From assembly GCA_963734725.1 (NCBI GenBank), contig CAVTIX010000025.1, positions 186,001 to 250,000 of the forward strand: a stretch of 64,000 nt of DNA, in the 5' to 3' direction. The translations under genes were made by a program, and so were the position numbers. Of this stretch, positions 29,403 through 37,854 are shown in pieces. The notes beneath the pieces were generated by a model, which saw only the letters and a program-made list of their open reading frames with translations, was not told the origin of the DNA and made no database searches. Within the stretch, counting starts at the first letter, position 1, and each line of letters starts with the position of its first letter. The DNA comes from DASXKD01 sp963734725. GTDB taxonomy: Bacteria; Actinomycetota; Actinomycetes; Streptosporangiales; Streptosporangiaceae.

Positions 29403-31080
29403 CGCGGCCCCCCGGCTCGGCGCCGTCGTCGGCGGGATAAGCCACGGAATCCACGCCATCGGCGGTGGCGATCTCCTCGTCAGGGCACAACGGCAGCGGG
29501 GATCCAACAAGCTGCCCGCCCACCGCGCGCGGCAGCGTAAGCCGGAAGACCGAGCCCCTTCCCCGCTCCCCCCAGGCCTGCAGCCAGCCCGCGTGCAGCC
29601 GGGCGTCCTCCAGGGCGATGGCCAGGCCCAGCCCGGTTCCGCCGGTGGTCCTGGCCCGGGCCGGGTCGGCACGCCAGAACCGGTCGAAGACGAACTGGTG
29701 CTCGCCGGGACCGATGCCAACCCCGTGGTCACGGACCGCGACCGCTACGGCGTCCCGGTCGGCGGCGACGGTCACCACCACGTCGCGTCCCTCGCCGTGC
29801 TCGACCGCGTTATCCAGCAGGTTCCGCAGCACCCGCTCCACCCGGCGGCGGTCCACCTCGGCGATGCACTGGCCAGGCGGCAGCCGGAACTCGATCCTGG
29901 TCCCCCGCTGAGCGGCAAGCTGCTCCGCATCCGCCGCCGCGCGCAGCACGAGGTCACATACGTCCGCGGACTCAGCGTCCAGGGTTGCCACGTTCGCGTC
30001 GTGCCTGCTGATCTCCAGCAGGTCCGAGAGCAGCGCCTCGAACCGTTCGAGCTGGCCCTGCAGCAGCTCCGCGGACCTGCGGGCCGCGGGGTCCAGCGCT
30101 TCCCTGGACCCGAACAAGACGTCCGCGGCGATCCTGATGGTGGTCAGCGGGGTGCGCAGCTCGTGCGAGACGTCGGACACGAACTGCCGTTGCACGCTGG
30201 ACAGCTCCTCCAGCTCCCGCAGCTTGTCTTGCAGGCTGGCGGCCATCTCGTTGAAGGAGTTGGCGAGCCCGGCGAGGTCGTCGGTGCCGCGGACGGCCAT
30301 CCGCTCGTCCAGGTTCCCGGCCGATACGCGGCTCGCCGACTGGGCCGCCTGGCGGATCGGAACCACCACCCAGCGGGTCACCAGCGAGACGATCACAGCC
30401 AGCAGCACCACAAGCCCGACGCCCGCCACGATGAGCGTGTTCTGCACCAGGCTCAGCACCTGCATCTGCTGCGTGAGCGGGAACAGGTAGTAGAGCTGGT
30501 CGTCGCCGGAGATGGGGACGCCCACGGCCAGCGCGGGCCCCACCGGACGACCATCCGAGCCCAGCAACGTCGTCGGCATCGTGTTGAAATGACGCGGCCT
30601 GCCGCTGGTCTGTTCCTCGAGCACCTCGTTGCGCAGCGCCTTGGGGATGCTGTCCGCCAGCTTCGGGTTGGCCAGGTTGCCGGTGACGCCCGCGAGACCC
30701 GTGCTTCGCTGCAGCACCACGACGTCATAGGTGTTCCCCAGCCCGCTGCCCAACTGCAGCTGGCTGACCAGCGAGATCAGGGCCGACGTGCTGCTCCCGT
30801 GCGGGCTCTGAACGTTGGGGTCGCTCTGCGCGTAAATCAGCCCGTCATTGGCCTGGGCTAGGGCCGCGTTGCGCTCGCTGTTGAGCAGCCCGCTGGCGAT
30901 CTGCTGCATCAGGAAGATGCCGAGCACTGCCACGACGGCCACGGAGATGGCCAGGGTGGTGCCGATCACGCGCAGTTGCAGCGACCGGTGCCAGCGCCGG
31001 GAGACCAGCCCGGCCAGCGACCCGGCCCGCCGCCGGGCCGCCCGCAGCACCACACGGATCGTCGGCGGGAACCCGTGCAC
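29395..31080 (-). CDS. mtrB: MtrB sensor histidine kinase
   Basis: A 561-residue membrane sensor kinase that phosphorylates MtrA and helps control cell division and envelope genes. Topology: TM1 (VIGTTLAISVAVVAVLGIFL, about residue 38), an extracytoplasmic domain of about 150 residues, TM2 (TLIVAGVGLVVLLAVIVSLV), HAMP (ASRVSAGNLDERMAVRGTDD), then the H-box with phospho-acceptor His in FVSDVSHELRTPLTTIRIAA. The ATPase domain has NLLDNAVEHGEG, VRDHGVGIGPGEHQFVFDRF and GTGLGLAIALEDA. GTG at 31080 is the first usable start; this leaves 86 bases after the mtrA stop, and only a CTG lies in frame nearer to it. Co-operonic with mtrA and lpqB. Confidence 0.96.
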   Translation of the reverse strand: MHGFPPTIRVVLRAARRRAGSLAGLVSRRWHRSLQLRVIGTTLAISVAVVAVLGIFLMQQIASGLLNSERNAALAQANDGLIYAQSDPNVQSPHGSSTSALISLVSQLQLGSGLGNTYDVVVLQRSTGLAGVTGNLANPKLADSIPKALRNEVLEEQTSGRPRHFNTMPTTLLGSDGRPVGPALAVGVPISGDDQLYYLFPLTQQMQVLSLVQNTLIVAGVGLVVLLAVIVSLVTRWVVVPIRQAAQSASRVSAGNLDERMAVRGTDDLAGLANSFNEMAASLQDKLRELEELSSVQRQFVSDVSHELRTPLTTIRIAADVLFGSREALDPAARRSAELLQGQLERFEALLSDLLEISRHDANVATLDAESADVCDLVLRAAADAEQLAAQRGTRIEFRLPPGQCIAEVDRRRVERVLRNLLDNAVEHGEGRDVVVTVAADRDAVAVAVRDHGVGIGPGEHQFVFDRFWRADPARARTTGGTGLGLAIALEDARLHAGWLQAWGERGRGSVFRLTLPRAVGGQLVGSPLPLCPDEEIATADGVDSVAYPADDGAEPGGRDA

Positions 31081-31166
31081 GATCCGCAGGGCCGGGTCGG
31101 CCCAGGCCGCCAGCCGGGTGCGTCCCGCGGCTACCGGCGTGCTCGTGCCAGCCTGGCCGCTGCTGG

Positions 31167-31853
31167 TCAGGCCGGACCCGCCTTATAACCCACGCCGCGG
31201 ACCGTCACCACGATCTCCGGGCGCTCCGGGTCTTTCTCGATTTTGGCGCGCAGCCGCTGCACATGCACGTTGACCAGCCTGGTGTCCGCCGCGTGCCGGT
31301 AGCCCCAGACCTGCTCCAGCAGGACTTCCCTGGTGAAGACCTGGCGTGGCTTGCGGGCCAGCGCCACCAGCAGGTCGAACTCCAGCGGCGTGAGGTTGAT
31401 CGGCTGCCCGTTGCGCTTGACCGAGTGACCGGCCACGTCGATGGTGACATCGCCGATCTGGAGGATCTCCGGCACCGGGTCCTCGGTCCGGCGCAGCCGC
31501 GCCCGGACGCGCGCGATCAGTTCCTTCGACTTGAACGGCTTCACGATGTAGTCGTCGGCGCCGGACTCCAGGCCCAGCACGACGTCCACCGTGTCGCTCT
31601 TGGCCGTCAGCATGACGATCGGCACACCGGACTCGGTGCGGATCTGGCGGCAGACATCGATGCCGTCCAGCCCCGGCAGCATCAGGTCGAGCAGCACCAG
31701 GTCGGGCCGGGTGTCCCGGAACGCCTGCACAGCGTGGTCGCCGTCGGCGACGAACATCGGGTCGAACCCCTCGCCACGGAGCATGATGCCGATCATCTCG
31801 GAGAGGGCGGCGTCGTCATCGACGACCAGCACGCGTCCTTTCATGGACCTCAT
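31167..31853 (-). CDS. mtrA: MtrA response regulator
   Basis: A 228-residue OmpR/PhoB-family regulator, partner of MtrB, which in actinobacteria binds promoters of cell-wall, division and developmental genes and near oriC. Receiver: GRVLVVDDDAALSEMIGIML (acidic pocket), LVLLDLMLPGLDGIDVCRQI (phospho-acceptor Asp in LLDLML), VPIVMLTAKSD and DDYIVKPFKSKELIARVRAR. The winged-helix domain has LTPLEFDLLVALARKPRQVF, LLEQVWGYRHAADTRLVNVH and VRGVGYKAGPA. The start at 31853 overlaps the mtnA stop by the sequence ATGA; ATG at 31844 is an alternative and begins the conserved MKGRVLVVDDD. Confidence 0.97.
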   Translation of the reverse strand: MRSMKGRVLVVDDDAALSEMIGIMLRGEGFDPMFVADGDHAVQAFRDTRPDLVLLDLMLPGLDGIDVCRQIRTESGVPIVMLTAKSDTVDVVLGLESGADDYIVKPFKSKELIARVRARLRRTEDPVPEILQIGDVTIDVAGHSVKRNGQPINLTPLEFDLLVALARKPRQVFTREVLLEQVWGYRHAADTRLVNVHVQRLRAKIEKDPERPEIVVTVRGVGYKAGPA

Positions 31854-32959
31854 CGTTCCACGGAAATATCGATTGGGGCACCCTCTCGGGGCCCACGGCG
31901 GATGCCCAGGTCATGCAGCGTACCTGCATTGACCGGCCGAACAATCCCTTTCTCGGTGACCAGCGCGGTCACCAGCGCGGACGGCGTGACGTCGAAAGCC
32001 GGGTTGTGCACCGCGCTGCCCGGCGGCGCGACCGGAGTTCCGGCGAACGACCTCACCTCGTCATCGGGCCGCTGCTCGACCTTGATATCGCGCTGGCCGG
32101 CGGCCGCGAAGTCGATCGTGGACACCGGCGCGGCCACCACGAACGGCACCCCGTGATGGTGCGCGAGCACGGCGAGCCCATAGGTGCCCACCTTGTTGGC
32201 CACGCTGCCGTCGGCGGCGATCCGGTCCGCGCCGGTCAGCACCAGGTCCACCTCCCCGGCGGCCATCAGCGACGCCGCCGCGGAGTCGGCCAGCACCGCG
32301 TGCGGGATGCCAGCCCGCCCGGCCTCGTAGGCGGTCAACCGGGCGCCCTGCAGCAGCGGGCGCGTCTCGTCCACCCACAGCCGGGCCACGCGCCCCGCCC
32401 GGTGCGCCGCGAGGATGATCGCGAACGCGGTGCCCTCGCCGGCCGACACCAGGGCACCGGTGTTGCAGTGGGTCAGAATACGGCAGCCGTCCCCGACCAG
32501 GCCCAGCCCGTGCCCGGCGATGGCCGCGCTCGCCGCGGCGTCCTCCGCCTCGATCGCCCGTGCCTGCGCCAGGGCGGCCGCCGCGGCGTGCTGCCGCGCC
32601 GGGGCAGTGTCCCCGCTCCCCGTGCCGCGTACCGCCTGGTAGGCGGCCAGGGCACGGGCAGCGCCCCAGCTCAGGTTCACCGCGGTCGGGCGGGACCGGC
32701 CCAGCACGTCCGCCGCCGCTGCCACATCCTCACCGCGGTAGGCGGCCAGCGCGACACCGTACGCCCCGGCCAGGCCTAGCATCGGGGCCCCGCGTACCAC
32801 GAGCCTTCGTATTGCAGCGTCCAAGGTCGCCACGTCGCGGCAGGTGAGATATTCCTCCTCAGCCGGCAACCTGGTCTGGTCCAGCAGCACGACCGCTGGC
32901 CCGTCCGGCGGGTCCAGCCAGCGCAGCGCGCGGGTGTCCACAGCCCGAGTGTGCGCCAT
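31850..32959 (-). CDS. mtnA: S-methyl-5-thioribose-1-phosphate isomerase
   Basis: A 369-residue enzyme of the methionine salvage pathway that converts methylthioribose-1-phosphate to methylthioribulose-1-phosphate. Conserved parts: LLDQTRLPAEEEYLTCRDVA, VVRGAPMLGLAGAYGVALAA, ILTHCNTGALVSAGEGTAFA (catalytic Cys), WVDETRPLLQGARLTAYEA, LVLTGADRIAADGSVANKVG (catalytic Asp) and PFVVAAPVSTID. ATG at 32959 is chosen because family similarity begins just after it; the open frame extends to 33292 without family features. It is the first gene of the overlapping run mtnA-mtrA-mtrB-lpqB; coupling to mtrA through ATGA suggests co-expression, also seen in Streptomyces to my knowledge. Confidence 0.95.
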   Translation of the reverse strand: MAHTRAVDTRALRWLDPPDGPAVVLLDQTRLPAEEEYLTCRDVATLDAAIRRLVVRGAPMLGLAGAYGVALAAYRGEDVAAAADVLGRSRPTAVNLSWGAARALAAYQAVRGTGSGDTAPARQHAAAAALAQARAIEAEDAAASAAIAGHGLGLVGDGCRILTHCNTGALVSAGEGTAFAIILAAHRAGRVARLWVDETRPLLQGARLTAYEAGRAGIPHAVLADSAAASLMAAGEVDLVLTGADRIAADGSVANKVGTYGLAVLAHHHGVPFVVAAPVSTIDFAAAGQRDIKVEQRPDDEVRSFAGTPVAPPGSAVHNPAFDVTPSALVTALVTEKGIVRPVNAGTLHDLGIRRGPREGAPIDISVER

Positions 32960-33117
32960 CGGCGGGCGCGGGGGCGAATCCGCGACCGGCCCAGGCACGG
33001 GAACGGCGATCCTGGAATGGCCGGAGCGCCGTTTCACCACCGGGCGCTTCGTGCGAGTATGGGCGCCAGCGCGGGGCCGTCCCGGCACTGGCATGCGCCG
33101 TGCCGGTAAGGAGAAAC

Positions 33118-34620
33118 ATGACAGACAACGTGCCGCCGGGGACCAGCGGCGCCGAGGAAGGCGAGGGCGGGACCCAGCCGCGGCCCTGGTTCCCGCCCGC
33201 CGGTGAGCCAGGCGGATACGCCCCGCCGCCGTACGAGCCCGGCCAGCCGCCGGGCCACGGCGACGGCCAGCCGCCCGGCGGGCACGGGGCATCCGGCGGG
33301 TACGGGACGCCGAGCGGGTACGGGACGCCCGGCGGGCAGGGCCAGCCGGGGCAGGCGCAGCCCGGCCCCGGGCAGCCGAGGTACGGCCCGTGGCCGAGCC
33401 AGCCGCAGGCGCCGAAGCCGGGCGTCATCCCATTGCGGCCGCTGGGCGTCGGCGAACTGCTGGACGGGGCGTTCACCTCGATGAGGCGCAACCCCCGGGC
33501 TACGCTCGGCATCGCTGCCCTCCTGCTGACTGCGTCCGCGGTGATCACCACCGCGGTCTCCCTGCTGCTGGTCCACTACGTCGGCACGGTGACCTTGCCC
33601 TCGCCGGGCCAGAAACTCACCGACGCCCAGGCCACCCGCCTGCTCACCCGGATCCTGGAAGTGCTCGCGCCGACGGTCGCGGTGTCGGCCGTGCTCGCGT
33701 TCATCGTGGACACCGTGCTGACCGGCCTGCTCACCGTGGTCATCGGCCGCCTCGTGCTCGGCCACAAGATCACCGCCGGTGAGGCCTGGCGGATCGCGCG
33801 GCCCCGGATACCAGCCCTGGTCGGTGCCACGCTGCTGATTCCGCTCATCCTGCTCGGCGTGTGGGCGGTCTACGCCGTAGTGCTGGTCATCCTCGCGGTG
33901 GCGCACGCGCCGGGTGCGCTGATCGGCCTGCTGGCGGGGGTCGGCGCGATCGCCGCGATCGTGCTGACGATCTGGTTTTCGATCATGTTCCGGATGGCCG
34001 GGCCCGCGGTGGTGCTGGAACGGGAGGGACCGGCGCAGGCGCTCGCCCGGTCGTGGCGGCTGGTCCGCGGCAGCTTCTGGCGGGTGCTCGGTATCACGCT
34101 GCTGGCGGGCCTGATCGTCCTGGTGACCGCGGGGGTGCTGCAGATACCGTTCGGGCTGCTCGCCGCGATGGCCGGCGGTGGCAACGCGCTGCTGCCCAGC
34201 ACCGGGGGGAACGTCGCGAGCATCCTGATCAGCGCGGTGGGCGGCGTCGTGGCAGGCGCGGTGGCGCGCCCCATTTCCGCCGGGGTGGCCGTCCTGCTCT
34301 ACGTTGACCTGCGGATGCGCAGGGAAGGGCTCGACCTGGTGCTGCAAACTGCTGCGGGCAGCGGCACCGCGCCGACCGGGGACGAGTTCGCCTCCCTGTG
34401 GCGGCCCGGCGCGCAGGCCGCGCAGCCGGGCCAGGGCGCGGCGCCGGGCGCTGGCCCAGACCCGGGCCCGGGCGCGAACACCGGCCCAGGGGCGGGCCCG
34501 GGCGCTGGCACCGGCCCAGGGGCGGCCCCAGGCACTGGCACCGGCCAGGGTGCGCCCGAGGGCCCGGGTGTTCCGCCAGGGCAAGGCGGTTCGCCCGGTG
34601 GCGGCCCGCCGACGTGGTGA
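33118..34620 (+). CDS. DUF7847-like polytopic membrane protein with low-complexity tails
   Basis: A 500-residue membrane protein. The N-terminal 100 residues are Pro/Gly/Tyr/Gln-rich (GGYGTPSGYGTPGGQGQPGQ), then PGVIPLRPLGVGELLDGAFT and SMRRNPRATLGIAALLLTAS, a signature of the family once tied to the membrane domain of glycerophosphodiester phosphodiesterases, followed by about six membrane segments and ARSWRLVRGSFWRVLGITLL. After residue 430 the tail is Gly/Ala/Pro-rich repeats (GPGAGTGPG and similar). No catalytic residues are visible. ATG at 33118 has AAGGAG. Its TGA overlaps the GTG of the DUF4129 gene (GTGA), opening a coupled cluster with DUF4129, DUF4350, MoxR and DUF58. Confidence 0.88.
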   Translation: MTDNVPPGTSGAEEGEGGTQPRPWFPPAGEPGGYAPPPYEPGQPPGHGDGQPPGGHGASGGYGTPSGYGTPGGQGQPGQAQPGPGQPRYGPWPSQPQAPKPGVIPLRPLGVGELLDGAFTSMRRNPRATLGIAALLLTASAVITTAVSLLLVHYVGTVTLPSPGQKLTDAQATRLLTRILEVLAPTVAVSAVLAFIVDTVLTGLLTVVIGRLVLGHKITAGEAWRIARPRIPALVGATLLIPLILLGVWAVYAVVLVILAVAHAPGALIGLLAGVGAIAAIVLTIWFSIMFRMAGPAVVLEREGPAQALARSWRLVRGSFWRVLGITLLAGLIVLVTAGVLQIPFGLLAAMAGGGNALLPSTGGNVASILISAVGGVVAGAVARPISAGVAVLLYVDLRMRREGLDLVLQTAAGSGTAPTGDEFASLWRPGAQAAQPGQGAAPGAGPDPGPGANTGPGAGPGAGTGPGAAPGTGTGQGAPEGPGVPPGQGGSPGGGPPTW

Positions 34621-35324
34621 TCCGCGCCGTTAGCATCCCCGCGCTCCACGGACCGGCGGCGCTGGCCGCGCCCGCAGGCGGCGTTCCGGTGATCGGCAGG
34701 CAGGCCGGGCAACGGCTCGCCCGCACCGAGTTGTCCAAGTCGATCTACCACCACCAGCCCTCGCTCACCGAGCGCGTCGCGCGTTTCCTGCTCACCTGGC
34801 TGGCCCGGCTGTTCCGCGCGACGCAGGGGCTGCCCGGCGGATGGTGGGAATTCGTCGCCCTGGTGGTGCTAGCCGCCGCCCTGGTCACCGTGGTGCTGGC
34901 CAGGATCGGCCCGGTGGCCAGGGCACGGCGCCGCCGGACCGCGCCCGGCCCGGCGGCCCCAGCCCGCACCGCGGGCGAGCATCGCGACGCGGCCACCCGG
35001 CTGGCAGAGGCCGGTGACTACGCGGCGGCGATCTGCGAGCGGGTCCGGGCCATCGCGGCGGAACTCGACGAGCGCGGCATTCTCATGCCCCGGATCGGGC
35101 GGACCGCGGACGAGTTCGCCGCCGAGGCCGGCCGCGCCCTGCCGCCGCACACGGCCAGCCTGCTGAGCGCGGCGCGCCTGTTCGACGAGGTGCGGTATGG
35201 GCAGCGCCCCGGGACCCAGCCCGGCTACGAGCAGGTCGCCGACCTCGACACCCGGATCCGGGCGAGCGCCGGGCGGCGCGGCGCCGCGCGTGACCCGGCC
35301 CCGGCCGGCGCCGGGGCGTCATGA
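34617..35324 (+). CDS. DUF4129-domain membrane protein
   Basis: A 235-residue protein with one central transmembrane helix (WWEFVALVVLAAALVTVVLA, about residues 80-99). Residues before it include QLARTELSKSIYHHQPSLTE-like sequence (here RLARTELSKSIYHHQPSLTE), typical of the family. The C-terminal cytoplasmic DUF4129 domain has HRDAATRLAEAGDYAAAICE, RVRAIAAELDERGILMPRIG, RTADEFAAEAGRALP and LFDEVRYGQRPG, a pattern seen in MoxR-linked membrane proteins. No function is assigned. The GTG start at 34617 overlaps the upstream stop (GTGA), and its own stop overlaps the DUF4350 start (ATGA). Confidence 0.88.
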   Translation: MIRAVSIPALHGPAALAAPAGGVPVIGRQAGQRLARTELSKSIYHHQPSLTERVARFLLTWLARLFRATQGLPGGWWEFVALVVLAAALVTVVLARIGPVARARRRRTAPGPAAPARTAGEHRDAATRLAEAGDYAAAICERVRAIAAELDERGILMPRIGRTADEFAAEAGRALPPHTASLLSAARLFDEVRYGQRPGTQPGYEQVADLDTRIRASAGRRGAARDPAPAGAGAS

Positions 35325-36541
35325 CGGTCACCGCGCCCGAACGGGCCGGCCGCGTCCCGGGCCAGGACGTGACCGGGGCGGGCCTAGCCCGCGGCCCGGC
35401 GCCGGACTGGCGGCGCTGGCGCGCCCCGGCTGCCGTGGCGCTGGTGGTCCTGCTCGGCGGGCTGATAGTGGCCCTGCTGCAGGCGCCGGCGCCGGTGACC
35501 GGGCCGCTGGACCCGGATGACACCGGCCCGGCCGGCGCGCACGCGGTGGTCTCGCTGCTGCGCAGCCGCGGCCAGACGGTGATCAGGGCGGACTCGGCGA
35601 GCGCGGCCGCCGCGCAGGCCCGGGCCCGCGGGACAACCCTGGTGATCACCAGCCCGCAGCGGCTGTCCGGCGGCGACCTCACCGTCCTCGCCCGACGCCG
35701 GGCCAGCCTGCTGCTCGTGGCGCCCGGCCGCGCCGCGCTCGCCACCCTCGCCCCGGGGGTGACGCTGGCCCGCCCGGCGCTGGTCCGTGACCTGGCGCCG
35801 CGGTGCGGCCTGTCCGGCGCGGTGGCGGCCGGGGACGCCGAACTGGGCGGATTGTTGCTGCGCTCTACCGCGCCGGGCGCCTGGCGCTGTTACCCGGAGG
35901 GCGCCGCCACCCCCTCCCTGCTGGCGTCTTTGGTGCGTTACGACAGTCGTGGCCAGCTCATTACCGTCCTGGGCACGGGCGCCCCGCTGGCGAACTCAGG
36001 CCTCGGCAGCCACGGCAACGCCGCGCTGGCGCTGAACCTCCTCGCCGCCAGCCCGCGAATCGTCTGGCTGGCGCCCGGCGGGCTGCCCGCACCGGGCGCG
36101 GCCAGTTCCGGGCGCCGGCCGCTGGCCAGCCTGATCCCCGGCCAGGTGTACGCCGTGGCGATCCAGATCGGCGTCGTGGTGGTGCTGCTCGCCTTGTGGC
36201 GGATGCGCCGGCTCGGCCCGCTGGTGGCCGAGCCGCTGCCGGTGGTGGTCCGCGCCTGCGAGACTGTGGAGGGCCATGGCAGGCTGTACCGGTCCCGGCG
36301 GGCGCGGGACCGTGCCGCCGCGGCGCTGCGGGAGGCGGCGCTGGGGCGGATCGTGACCCGGCTCGGGCTCCCGCGTGACGTGCCGGCCGACGCCGTCTGC
36401 CAGGAGCTGGCCAGCCGGACCGGGCGGGATCCCGTGGAAGTCCGAGCGTTGTTGTCCGGGGAGGCCCCGGGCGACGACGCGGCGCTCGTGCGACTGGCCC
36501 ACGGCCTGGACGCGCTGGAAGGACAGGTGCTAACCCTTTGA
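35321..36541 (+). CDS. DUF4350-domain membrane protein
   Basis: A 406-residue protein with TM1 at about residues 37-56 (AAVALVVLLGGLIVALLQAP), a DUF4350 domain outside (DDTGPAGAHAVVSLLRSRGQ, TLVITSPQRLSGGDLTVLAR, NAALALNLLAASPRIVWLAP) and TM2 near residue 280 (VYAVAIQIGVVVVLLALWRM), then a cytoplasmic tail with LVAEPLPVVVRACETVEGHG, RLYRSRRARDRAAAALREAA and the end LDALEGQVLTL. DUF4350 resembles a GATase-like fold; the function is unknown. The stop TGA at 36539-36541 coincides with the edge of the tnpB element, so the last codon may have been affected by the insertion. Coupled to DUF4129 by ATGA. Confidence 0.88.
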   Translation: MTVTAPERAGRVPGQDVTGAGLARGPAPDWRRWRAPAAVALVVLLGGLIVALLQAPAPVTGPLDPDDTGPAGAHAVVSLLRSRGQTVIRADSASAAAAQARARGTTLVITSPQRLSGGDLTVLARRRASLLLVAPGRAALATLAPGVTLARPALVRDLAPRCGLSGAVAAGDAELGGLLLRSTAPGAWRCYPEGAATPSLLASLVRYDSRGQLITVLGTGAPLANSGLGSHGNAALALNLLAASPRIVWLAPGGLPAPGAASSGRRPLASLIPGQVYAVAIQIGVVVVLLALWRMRRLGPLVAEPLPVVVRACETVEGHGRLYRSRRARDRAAAALREAALGRIVTRLGLPRDVPADAVCQELASRTGRDPVEVRALLSGEAPGDDAALVRLAHGLDALEGQVLTL

Positions 36542-37854
36542 CATCCTCTCCGCCCTAGAGGACGGCGATTCCCGGGGTTGCCCCCAGGTTTTCCTGTTTC
36601 ACAGCAGACCGCATTGGAGTTGCCTCCGAATGTCTTATGTCCGCTCCGCAGGCTGTCACCGCCAGCCCGGCGGCCAGGATGTTCTTGGCGGCGTTGATGT
36701 CCCGGTCGTGCCGGGTGCCGCAGGACGGGCACTGCCACGTCCGTGTGCTGAGGCTGAGAGCGGTGAGCAGGTGCCCGCATGCCGAGCAGGTCTTCGACGA
36801 GGGGTACCAGCGGTCCACCGCCACGACGGTGCGCCCAGCGCGCTGGGCTTTGTATTCCAGCATGGCCCGCAGCTCCGCCCACCCGGTGCAGGAGATCGCC
36901 CGGGCCAGCGAACGGTTGCGGACCATGTTTCGTACCCGCAAGTCCTCGACCGCGATCACGTCGTTGCTGCGGATGATCTGCGTGCTGAGCTTGTGCAGGA
37001 AGTCCCGGCGGGCATCGGCCACCCTGGCATGGGCGCGGGCCACCTTGACCTGCCGCTTGGCCCGGTTCTTGCTGCCTTGCTGGCAGCGGGCAAGCCGCCG
37101 CTGCCATCGCTTCAGCTTCCGCTCATGCCGCTCCCAGTCCCTCGGGTGCGCGACCTTCTCTCCGGTGGACAGCACCGCGATGTCGGTAAGCCCCATGTTC
37201 GACGCCCACGCTCTGCCCTGCGGGCGGGAGCGGGGCGGGATCGGGCAGGTCCACGTGGAACGTCACAAACCACCGCCGGGCCGGATCGCGGGTCACCGTC
37301 ACGCTCGTGGGATCCAGGCTGGCCACGTCCGCGCGGGGCCAGGTCCACACGAACGAGAGGGGCTCGCTCATCTTCGCCAGCCTCAGCACACCGCCCCGCA
37401 GGGCGAACGCGCTGCGGGTGTAGGTGGCCGACTGGCGCCCCCGGTAGGACTTGAATCGCGGGTAGCGGACCCGCTGGGCGAAGAACGCCTGGAACGCGGC
37501 GTGCTGATGGCGAAGAGCCTGCTGCAGCGGGACGCTGGACACCTCGTTGAGGAACGCCCACCTGGGCTGGCGCTTCATCGCGGTCAGCGCCCGATCCGTC
37601 TCGGCGTAGCTGGTCCCCTTGCCCTCGGTGGCGTGCCGCTCATGCCGGGCGGCGAGGGTGCGGTTCCACACCACCCGGACGCACCCAAATGTGCGCGACA
37701 GCGCTGCCTGCTGTTCGGGGCTGGGGTACGCCCGGCACCGGTACGCCATCCTCATGCTTACAGGAGAACACCTATGGCCGTAAAACAGCGGGAAGCGCGC
37801 CGTACGGGGTTCCTCCCCGCCCCGGGGGACAGGGCCTCCGCCGGTGGTCTTCAG
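36539..37854 (-). mobile_element. TnpB-only IS605/IS1341-type insertion element
   Basis: About 1.3 kb inserted between the DUF4350 stop and the moxR start. The right end (36541-36572) has GACATCCTCTCCGCCCTAGA followed by GGACGGCGATTCC, close to the imperfect hairpin at the ends of many IS605-family elements. On the far side, 37755-37853 has no gene and contains TTCCTCCCCGCCCCGGGG. TGACA occurs at both junctions (36539-36543 and 37855-37859). There is no tnpA, so it would need a transposase from elsewhere. The exact ends are inferred. The region after tnpB and the right end would hold any guide (omega) RNA. Confidence 0.8.
36555..37755 (-). pseudogene. tnpB: TnpB RNA-guided nuclease of an IS605-type element, frame-broken
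   Basis: Two frames make one TnpB of about 400 residues, an RNA-guided DNA nuclease ancestral to Cas12. The N-terminal part has MAYRCRAYPSPEQQAALSRT and FGCVRVVWN. The RuvC parts are AVEDLRV (catalytic Glu) and HDRDINAAKNILAAGL (third Asp), with a zinc finger (CSACG and CPSCG). At the first RuvC Asp, relatives have GVDMGLTD; here the DNA reads GTCGAACATGGGG, one extra A (37198 or 37199), giving GVEH and then nonsense. The remaining 213 residues follow intact in the other frame. So the nuclease is dead unless the extra base is a sequence error. Start at 37755 or 37749. Confidence 0.85.
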
